In this document: piece after piece, positions 8,838-14,612 of the stretch
Layout: each line of letters starts with the position of its first letter
Position numbering within the stretch: the stretch's first letter is position 1
NCBI GenBank assembly: GCA_903902945.1
Contig: CAIUWU010000191.1
Span: 1-15,650, forward strand
Direction of reading: 5' to 3'
DNA: 15,650 nucleotides
From: an uncultured Pseudomonadota bacterium
GTDB taxonomy: Bacteria; Pseudomonadota; Gammaproteobacteria; Methylococcales; Methylomonadaceae
Made by a program: the position numbers and the translations under genes
The notes under the pieces: model-generated
Seen by the model: only the letters and a program-made list of their open reading frames with translations
Told to the model about the DNA's origin: nothing
Databases searched by the model: none

Positions 8838-10148
8838 ATGTCACAATCAATAACCTTTCAAGTACAACCCGGTGGTAGTTTGCGTGGTGAAATTCGCGTA
8901 CCCGGTGATAAATCCATGTCCCACCGTTCGATTATGCTGGGCTCACTGGCCGAAGGTGTCACGCATGTACGCGGTTTCTTAAACGCCGAAGACGCCATGT
9001 CTACCTTAGAGGCATTTCGCGCCATGGGGGTTAAGATTGAAGGCCCCGTCAACGGTGAAGTAACTATTCACGGCGTCGGCAAGCACGGCTTGCAAGCACC
9101 TGCGCAACCACTTTATCTGGGTAACTCCGGTACTTCGATGCGTTTATTGAGTGGCCTGCTGGCTGGCCAGTCTTTCGATAGCGTACTGACCGGTGACAAA
9201 TCTCTGGAGTCACGGCCGATGCGGCGGGTGACGGCGCCTTTGGCGCTGATGGGGGCTGAAATTGAAACCCAGGAAAACGGCACTGCGCCTCTGCATATTA
9301 AAGGTAAGGGCAATTTGAAAGGCATTAATTATGAGATGCCGATTGCCAGTGCCCAGGTTAAATCCTGCTTGTTACTGGCCGGCATGTATGCCGAAGGTGA
9401 CACGGTGGTCACCGAGCCGGCACCGACTCGCGATCATACCGAACGTATGCTGACCGGTTTTGGTTATCCGGTGAAACGCGATGGCAGTACCGCAACGATC
9501 AATAATCAAGGCCAACTGACAGCAACTCAGATCGATGTGCCCAGCGATATTTCATCGGCGGCTTTTTTTCTGGTCGGCGCCAGCATTGCACCCGATTCTG
9601 ATGTCACTTTAAAACATGTCGGTATCAATCCGACCCGGACCGGCGTGATTGATATTCTGCGTTTAATGGGCGCGGATATCGAAGTCTTGAATCAACGTTC
9701 TGTCGGTGGCGAACCGGTTGCCGATTTGCGGGTGCGCTCCAGTAAGCTGAAAGGTATCGATATTCCGGAACATCTGGTGCCACTGGCCATCGATGAGTTT
9801 CCTGTATTGTTCGTTGCAGCAGCCTGTGCTGAAGGCCGGACGGTACTGACCGGTGCGAAAGAACTGCGGGTCAAGGAATCAGACCGGATTCAGGTGATGG
9901 CTGATGGCCTGCAAATTCTGGGCGTGGATGCACAACCAACTGAAGATGGTATGGTGATCAATGGCGGTGCTATCGGCACAGGCCGGGTTGATTCGCATGG
10001 CGACCATCGTATTGCTATGTCTTTTTCAATTGCCGGTCTGCGTGCTAGCGGTGCCATCACCATTGATGACTGCGCTAACGTCAACACCTCTTTCAAAGAG
10101 TTCAAAGATCTGGCAACGCAATTAGGCCTCAAGCTGAGCGTGATCTAA
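8838..10148 (+). CDS. aroA: 3-phosphoshikimate 1-carboxyvinyltransferase (EPSP synthase)
   Basis: A 436-residue EPSP synthase, transferring enolpyruvate from PEP to shikimate-3-phosphate, two steps before prephenate. I chose ATG 8838, 10 bases after the tyrA stop, which begins MSQSITFQVQPGG. The frame is open 93 bases further upstream, but that part overlaps tyrA and is not family-like. Motifs: GDKSMSHR (Lys25), LGNSGTSMRL at about 94-103, SAQVK at 171-175, RDHTE at 198-202, NPTRTG, IDEFP, ELRVKESDRI and GDHRIAMSF. SAQVK, RDHTE and NPTR are signatures described for class II EPSP synthases (CP4-like). The glycine equivalent to E. coli Gly96 is present as Gly98, rather than the CP4 alanine. The Shine-Dalgarno sequence is weak (GAGAAAAG). 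Confidence 0.98.
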   Translation: MSQSITFQVQPGGSLRGEIRVPGDKSMSHRSIMLGSLAEGVTHVRGFLNAEDAMSTLEAFRAMGVKIEGPVNGEVTIHGVGKHGLQAPAQPLYLGNSGTSMRLLSGLLAGQSFDSVLTGDKSLESRPMRRVTAPLALMGAEIETQENGTAPLHIKGKGNLKGINYEMPIASAQVKSCLLLAGMYAEGDTVVTEPAPTRDHTERMLTGFGYPVKRDGSTATINNQGQLTATQIDVPSDISSAAFFLVGASIAPDSDVTLKHVGINPTRTGVIDILRLMGADIEVLNQRSVGGEPVADLRVRSSKLKGIDIPEHLVPLAIDEFPVLFVAAACAEGRTVLTGAKELRVKESDRIQVMADGLQILGVDAQPTEDGMVINGGAIGTGRVDSHGDHRIAMSFSIAGLRASGAITIDDCANVNTSFKEFKDLATQLGLKLSVI

Positions 10149-10151
10149 GTT

Positions 10152-10808
10152 ATGCAAGTACCGGTATTAACCATAGACGGCCCCAGCGGCGCCGGCAAAG
10201 GCACCGTCAGCCGGGCGGTGGCCCGGCAGTTGCAATGGCATTATCTGGACAGTGGCTCAATTTATCGTTCTCTGGCTATCGCTTCACTGAAAGCGGGGGG
10301 CAATCTTGAAAATGTTGAGCAAGTCAGCCAGATTGCCGAACAAATGCAGCTGGAATTTGATTGTCAGGCAGAGTTGATCGTTTATCTGAATGGCGAAAAC
10401 ATAAGCGCTGAATTAGGCAAAGAAACTACAGGTAATGCGGCTTCAATCGTCGCTGCTTATCCTGAAGTCAGAGCGCGTCTTTTGCAAAAACAAAAGGATT
10501 TTCAAAGACTTCCCGGCTTGGTTGCCGACGGTCGTGACATGGGTAGCGTGGTGTTTCCCGATGCTCAATATAAGGTTTATTTAACAGCCAGTGCCGCGGA
10601 AAGAGGGCTCAGACGTTATAAGCAGTTGATTGAAAAGGGAATTGATGCTAATCTTGAGCAGATTACTCAGGAGATAGAAGCGCGCGACCTCCGCGATCAA
10701 CAGCGTTCAGTTGCACCATTAACCATACCCACCGGTGCAATAGCAATCGACTCTTCAGACATGACCATCGATCAGGTAATTGAGCGAGTAATGAATTTAG
10801 TCCGATAG
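10152..10808 (+). CDS. cmk: Cytidylate kinase
   Basis: A 218-residue P-loop kinase, near the E. coli Cmk length (227), that phosphorylates CMP/dCMP to CDP/dCDP. The Walker A loop GPSGAGKGT is at residues 10-18. The DSGSIYRS segment forms the start of the NMP-binding region, and VADGRDMGSVVFPDA is the family-diagnostic central motif. The LID-region arginines (ERGLRRYKQL and RDLRDQQRS) follow. The ATG is only 3 bases after the aroA stop and lacks a strong Shine-Dalgarno sequence, so coupling to aroA is likely. The cmk-rpsA-ihfB order is conserved in gammaproteobacteria, including E. coli. An intrinsic-terminator-like hairpin follows the TAG within 15 bases. Confidence 0.97.
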   Translation: MQVPVLTIDGPSGAGKGTVSRAVARQLQWHYLDSGSIYRSLAIASLKAGGNLENVEQVSQIAEQMQLEFDCQAELIVYLNGENISAELGKETTGNAASIVAAYPEVRARLLQKQKDFQRLPGLVADGRDMGSVVFPDAQYKVYLTASAAERGLRRYKQLIEKGIDANLEQITQEIEARDLRDQQRSVAPLTIPTGAIAIDSSDMTIDQVIERVMNLVR

Positions 10809-10821
10809 GGCTTTATAGGCG

Positions 10822-10846
10822 GCTATCAGTCAAGATAGCTTTTTTT
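10822..10846 (+). terminator. Intrinsic terminator or attenuator between cmk and rpsA
   Basis: Perfect 6-bp inverted repeat GCTATC (10822-10827) and GATAGC (10834-10839) with a 6-base loop AGTCAA, followed directly by seven T residues (10840-10846). This is the classic rho-independent layout. The stem is short with only three G-C pairs, so partial readthrough into rpsA is likely. It would mark the end of the aromatic supraoperon or reduce its transcription into rpsA. Confidence 0.75.
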
Positions 10847-10863
10847 AACTTTATGAAAGAATA

Positions 10864-10892
10864 AGCTTGTTTGGGTTTAGACAAGCTAGGGA
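10864..10892 (+). promoter_or_regulatory. rpsA leader hairpin with adjacent ribosome-binding site
   Basis: Perfect 7-bp inverted repeat AGCTTGT (10864-10870) and ACAAGCT (10881-10887) around a 10-base loop containing GGG. The stem abuts the rpsA Shine-Dalgarno AGGGA (10888-10892), which is 10 bases from the ATG at 10903. In E. coli the rpsA leader is a structured, hairpin-rich element through which S1 autoregulates its own translation. The position here fits an analogous element, but function is inferred. Confidence 0.55.
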
Positions 10893-10902
10893 AATTGAAA
10901 CA

Positions 10903-12564
10903 ATGAGCGAAAGCTTTGCACAGTTATTAGAAGAAAGTTTTGCCAAGACTGAAATGCGTCCTGGTGCAATGTTAACCGGTACCGTTATCGACATCGAAAA
11001 CGAGTTCGTTATCGTCAGCACACAAGCTAAATCAGAAGGCGTTATTCCAAAATGGCAATTTTTAAATGCTGACGGCGACTTGGAAGTCAATGTTGGTGAT
11101 GAAGTCGAAGTTGCTCTTGACTTATTCGAAGATGGCTTAGGTGCTACTCTTCTTTCCCGTGATAAAGCTAAGAAAAGCAAAGCGTGGACTGAACTTGAAA
11201 AAGCCTTTGAAACTCAAGAGACTGTTATCGGTCGCATCAACGGCAAAGTCCGTGGTGGTTTCACTGTTGCTGTCGGCGCACTGCGTGCGTTCCTGCCAGG
11301 TTCATTAGTTGACGTTCGTCCTATCCGCGACACCGCATTCCTGGAAAACCGTGACCTGGAATTCAAAGTCATCAAAATCGACCAAAAACGTAACAACGTG
11401 GTTCTGTCTCGTCGCGCCGTGGTTGAAGGCGAATACAGCGCAGAAAGAGAAGAATTGGTTAAACCTCTGCAAGACGGCGCTATCGTTACCGGTATCGTTA
11501 AAAATCTTACCGACTACGGTGCGTTTATCGATCTGGGCGGTGTTGACGGTCTGCTGCACATCACCGATATGGCATGGCGTCGTGTGCGTCACCCATCTGA
11601 GTGTGTTGAAATCGGTCAAGAAATCAAAGTCAAAGTGCTTAAATTTGACAAAGACAAAACCCGCGTATCACTGGGCATGAAACAAATGGATGAAGATCCA
11701 TGGCAAAACATCGCTCGCCGCTACCCAGCGGGCAGCCGTGTATTCGGTAAAGTCAACAACCTGACAGACTACGGCTGCTTCGTTGAAATCGAAGAAGGCG
11801 TTGAAGGTCTGGTTCACGTTTCAGAAATGGACTGGACTAACAAAAACGTTAACCCATCTAAAGTTGTACAACTGGGTGACGAAGTGGAAGTCATGGTTCT
11901 GGAAATCGACGAAGAACGTCGTCGTATTTCACTGGGCATGAAACAATGCCGTTCAAACCCATGGGATGAGTTTGCATCAACTCATAACAAAGGTGACAAA
12001 ATCAGCGGCAAAATCAAATCGATCACTGATTTCGGTATCTTCATCGGTTTAGATGGCGGCATTGACGGTCTGGTTCACATGTCCGACATTTCCTGGAATG
12101 AAAACGACGAAGAAGCGATCCGTAACTACAAAAAAGGTGACGAAGTTGAAACCGTCATTCTGGCTGTAGATTCAGAGCGTGAGCGTATTTCTCTGGGTAT
12201 CAAACAACTGGAACAAGATCCATTCCAAAACTATATTGCCCTGCATGAAAAAGGCAGTCTGGTTAAAGGCACCATCAAAGAAGTTGATGCCAAAGGTGCC
12301 GTGATTACCTTGGCTGATAACGTTGAAGGCTACCTGCGTGCCTCAGAAATTCAACGCGACCGCGTTGAAGATGCCCGTACCCTGCTGAAAGAAGGCGACG
12401 AAATCGAAGCCAAATTTGTCGGCGTAGACAAGAAAACCAAATCCATTTCTTTGTCTATCAAAGCAAAAGACGTTGAAGAAGAAACAAATGCTATTAAAGA
12501 TTACTCGCAGCAAAATGCTGGCACAGCCACATTAGGCGACATCTTTAAACAAATGGATAAATAA
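10903..12564 (+). CDS. rpsA: 30S ribosomal protein S1
   Basis: A 553-residue protein with six S1/OB-fold domains, as in E. coli (557). It binds mRNA leaders and helps recruit them to the 30S subunit. Domains 1 and 2 are divergent (starting near GAMLTGTVIDIENEF and VIGRINGKVRGG) and normally dock on the ribosome. Domains 3-5 carry the canonical pattern: TDYGAFIDLGGVDGLLHITD, TDYGCFVEIEEGVEGLVHVSE and TDFGIFIGLDGGIDGLVHMSD. Domain 6 (about residues 445-520) is more divergent, with VEGYLRASEI. I chose ATG 10903 (MSESFAQLLEES) over an upstream in-frame TTG at 10867, because family N-terminal sequence starts here and AGGGA is well spaced. Codon use looks more biased than in its neighbours, as expected for high expression. 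Confidence 0.99.
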   Translation: MSESFAQLLEESFAKTEMRPGAMLTGTVIDIENEFVIVSTQAKSEGVIPKWQFLNADGDLEVNVGDEVEVALDLFEDGLGATLLSRDKAKKSKAWTELEKAFETQETVIGRINGKVRGGFTVAVGALRAFLPGSLVDVRPIRDTAFLENRDLEFKVIKIDQKRNNVVLSRRAVVEGEYSAEREELVKPLQDGAIVTGIVKNLTDYGAFIDLGGVDGLLHITDMAWRRVRHPSECVEIGQEIKVKVLKFDKDKTRVSLGMKQMDEDPWQNIARRYPAGSRVFGKVNNLTDYGCFVEIEEGVEGLVHVSEMDWTNKNVNPSKVVQLGDEVEVMVLEIDEERRRISLGMKQCRSNPWDEFASTHNKGDKISGKIKSITDFGIFIGLDGGIDGLVHMSDISWNENDEEAIRNYKKGDEVETVILAVDSERERISLGIKQLEQDPFQNYIALHEKGSLVKGTIKEVDAKGAVITLADNVEGYLRASEIQRDRVEDARTLLKEGDEIEAKFVGVDKKTKSISLSIKAKDVEEETNAIKDYSQQNAGTATLGDIFKQMDK

Positions 12565-12579
12565 CACCATCTGCAGCAT

Positions 12580-12607
12580 GGTGGCACGAGTGTACTCTCG
12601 TGCCACC
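12580..12607 (+). terminator. Strong hairpin between rpsA and ihfB
   Basis: Perfect 11-bp inverted repeat GGTGGCACGAG (12580-12590) and CTCGTGCCACC (12597-12607) with a 6-base loop TGTACT, 15 bases after the rpsA stop. It is GC-rich and should be very stable. The downstream sequence (CTTCAAATATTC) is not a proper T-tract, so it may be a weak terminator, a 3'-end stabiliser or an RNA-processing site. It ends 22 bases before the ihfB GTG. Confidence 0.7.
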
Positions 12608-12629
12608 CTTCAAATATTCAGGGTTGAAT

Positions 12630-12935
12630 GTGACAAAATCAGAATTGATAGAGGTGCTGGCTGGCAAACAGTCTCATCTCGCATTAAAAGATGTTGAACT
12701 GGCTGTCAGATGTGTTGTCGATCATTTAAGTGACACACTGGCAAGTGGCGAACGCATTGAGATCAGAGGTTTTGGCAGTTTTTCATTACATCATCGCTCA
12801 GCTCGTTTAGGCAGAAACCCGAAAACCGGCGAATCGGTCTCATTAACCGAAAAGCATGTGCCTCATTTCAAGCCAGGCAAAGAGATGCGCGACATGGTTG
12901 ATGCTTCGCGGGAAAAATACCAAATTACCGATTAA
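12630..12935 (+). CDS. ihfB: Integration host factor subunit beta
   Basis: A 101-residue member of the HU/IHF DNA-bending family; E. coli IhfB is 94. With IhfA it forms the heterodimer that bends DNA at specific sites for recombination, replication and transcription. I chose GTG 12630 (reads MTKSELIEVL, the usual IhfB N terminus) with AGGG at 12620-12623. An in-frame extension back to 12600 would run into the hairpin and is not family-like. Visible features: IEIRGFGSFSL at the base of the arm, and the signature GRNPKTGE with Pro64, the residue that intercalates in DNA in E. coli IHF-beta. The sequence continues to HFKPGKEMRDMVD, typical of the C-terminal helix. Position after rpsA supports beta rather than alpha or HU. 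Confidence 0.96.
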   Translation: MTKSELIEVLAGKQSHLALKDVELAVRCVVDHLSDTLASGERIEIRGFGSFSLHHRSARLGRNPKTGESVSLTEKHVPHFKPGKEMRDMVDASREKYQITD

Positions 12936-13112
12936 GGTCGTCGTCACGATCGCTTAACGTACCGCTGGCTTCAATACGTATCATCAAGCTATCGGGATTG
13001 CTTTACAGTCCCGATGGATTCCAATCACACCCTAAAGCGATTGTCGCCTAGAATGCCGCTTTAAAAACTGTCTTTCTCAAGACCGCTAATATCCCGTAAT
13101 CAGCCATTACTC
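12936..13112. other. Intergenic region ihfB to efflux genes, with one hairpin
   Basis: A 177-base non-coding gap. It holds a perfect 7-bp inverted repeat, ATCGGGA (12991-12997) and TCCCGAT (13009-13015), with an 11-base loop and no T-tract. This could be a weak terminator for the ihfB transcript or an operator for the efflux operon. A promoter for the efflux pair is expected here; TTGTCG at 13041-13046 with an A/T-rich stretch at 13061-13067 is the best candidate but a poor one. No regulator gene is next to the efflux genes in this window. Confidence 0.4.
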
Positions 13113-14195
13113 ATGATCAGACGCATCCTTTTCGCTACAGGACTGGTGTTGTTATTGCTAGGCAGTTTGTTTGGATACAAATTCCATCAGATTAATCAGA
13201 CCATCAGCCAGATCAAACCGCCTCCGCCACCGGTGATTGCCGTTGCCGAGGTTAAACAGCAAAGCTGGTCATCATCTTTATCAACAATTGGCAATATCAC
13301 CGCAATGGCCGGTGTGTCGGTCAGCAATGAAGTAGCGGGGAAAATAACAGCGCTGCATTTCGAGTCAGGCCAGTCGGTAAAAGCAGGGCAGTTATTAATC
13401 GATCTCGATACAGCGACTGATGAAGCCGAATTAAAAGGCTTACAGGCCGAACAGCAACTGGCGCAAATCCGCTATCAACGGAATGCCCAAATGCTGGACA
13501 AACATTTCGTTTCAAGGTCCGATTACGATCAGAGCAAAGCAACCCTGGAACAGACCACGGCGGCGGTCAATGCGAAACAAACCCTGATTGCTAAAAAACA
13601 CATCCGTGCCCCTTTTGCCGGTGAATTAGCCATTCGTCAGGTCAATCTGGGACAGTATCTGGCACCTGGTAGCGCAATCGTTGATTTGCAAGCCCTGACA
13701 CCGATTTATGTCGATTTCAGTATTCCTGAACGTCAGTTAGCACAACTCAGTAACGGCCAAAAAATTCAGCTCACTGTGCAAGCCTTTGCCGAACAGCTAT
13801 TTGCCGGTGAAATCATCGCCATCAGCCCGGAAATAGATAGCAACAGTCGCACACTAAAAGTCCGGGCTTTATTACCTAACGCAGACAAGCGTTTAAGACC
13901 TGGCATGTTTGCCCAGGTACAAATCGATTCCGGATCAGCGTTATCGGTGTTAACTATTCCGGATACCGCGATTTCTTATAATCCTTACGGTAACTCCGTA
14001 TTTCTGCTGCAGCATGCTGAACAGGGGTTTACCGTACAAAACCGGCAGATTCAGACCGGACAAACCCGCGAGGGTCGCGTCGAAATACTCTCAGGACTAC
14101 AGGCAGGCGACCGGGTGGTTAGTGCCGGCCAACTGAAATTGCGTAATGGCATGCCTGTTACCATTGATGCACAACCAGCGCCCGGGGAGCGGTAA
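13113..14195 (+). CDS. RND efflux periplasmic adaptor (membrane fusion protein)
   Basis: A 360-residue HlyD/AcrA-family membrane fusion protein, linking an RND pump to an outer-membrane channel. An N-terminal hydrophobic segment (about residues 5-22) has no lipobox cysteine, so the protein is probably anchored by an uncleaved helix rather than a lipid. A proline-rich stretch (KPPPPPV, 35-41) follows. The first lipoyl half is about residues 66-100 (VAGKITALHFESGQSVKAGQ). A helical hairpin spans about 101-160, and the second lipoyl half about 163-193 (IRAPFAGELAIRQVNLGQYL). The beta-barrel and membrane-proximal domains carry SRTLKVRALL and LRPGMFAQVQI, typical of this family. The substrate cannot be read from sequence. 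The ATG has no clear Shine-Dalgarno sequence. The RND pump gene starts 5 bases after its stop. Confidence 0.95.
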   Translation: MIRRILFATGLVLLLLGSLFGYKFHQINQTISQIKPPPPPVIAVAEVKQQSWSSSLSTIGNITAMAGVSVSNEVAGKITALHFESGQSVKAGQLLIDLDTATDEAELKGLQAEQQLAQIRYQRNAQMLDKHFVSRSDYDQSKATLEQTTAAVNAKQTLIAKKHIRAPFAGELAIRQVNLGQYLAPGSAIVDLQALTPIYVDFSIPERQLAQLSNGQKIQLTVQAFAEQLFAGEIIAISPEIDSNSRTLKVRALLPNADKRLRPGMFAQVQIDSGSALSVLTIPDTAISYNPYGNSVFLLQHAEQGFTVQNRQIQTGQTREGRVEILSGLQAGDRVVSAGQLKLRNGMPVTIDAQPAPGER

Positions 14196-14200
14196 TCAAG

Positions 14201-14605
14201 GTGGCGTTTACTGATCTGTTCATCCGTCGCCCGGTGCTGGCCAGTGTTGTCAGTCTGTTGATTTTATTGCTGGGAATCAGAGCGATTACTGCTCTGGAAC
14301 TCAGACAATATCCGGAAACCGAAAATACCGTCATCACAATCTCTACGTCTTATCCGGGCGCCAGCAGCGAGTTAATCAAAGGGTTTATCACTACGCCTTT
14401 ACAACAGGCGATAGCCGAAGCCGATGGCATAGACTATTTGTCATCCAATAGCAGCCAGGGGGTTTCGACCATAGAAGCGCATATGCGTCTGAACTATGAC
14501 TCCAATGCCGCAGTAGCAGAAATTCAGGCCAAAGTTGCCAGTCAGCGCAATGTATTGCCGGCCGCCGCAGAAGATCCGGTGATCACTGCCCAGGTCGGTG
14601 AAAGC
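14201..14605 (+). CDS. RND efflux pump inner-membrane subunit, 3' part lost at a sequence junction
   Basis: Only the first ~135 of about 1,030 residues expected for a HAE1-type RND transporter are present. The GTG start at 14201 gives MAFTDLFIRRPVLA, the standard family N terminus, with TM1 at about residues 12-30. The porter-domain start follows (ITISTSYPGASSELI, TPLQQAIAEADGIDYLSS, VAEIQAKVASQRNVLP). Family-like sequence runs to EDPVITAQVGES. RND pumps would then continue with a segment such as TALMYIAF, but the frame instead goes into low-quality sequence with no RND resemblance and stops at 15032-15034. The break is at about 14600-14612. The gene was presumably intact in the source genome, co-transcribed with the adaptor just upstream. 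Confidence 0.88.
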
Positions 14606-14612
14606 GATGGCG
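14600..14612. other. Chimeric junction between RND pump gene and unrelated DNA
   Basis: Left of this point the plus strand encodes a standard RND N terminus. Right of it only the minus strand makes sense as protein. GAAAGC at 14600-14605 fits both readings (Glu-Ser in the pump, Ala-Phe of the antisense protein), so it could be microhomology at the breakpoint. No transposon end, tRNA, integrase or visible target repeat accompanies it. The G+C content just right of the join looks higher by eye. Confidence 0.75.

Noticed and set aside
10867..10902. Upstream TTG start for rpsA
   Set aside because: It would start inside the leader hairpin. ATG 10903 has AGGGA upstream and the family N-terminal sequence.
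12600..12629. Upstream in-frame start for ihfB
   Set aside because: It would begin within the 3' arm of the strong hairpin. GTG 12630 has AGGG at 6-base spacing and the usual IhfB N terminus.
14441..14600. C-terminal end of the minus-strand protein running to 14441
   Set aside because: This part is simply antisense to a well-conserved RND coding region, so it is not a genuine C terminus.
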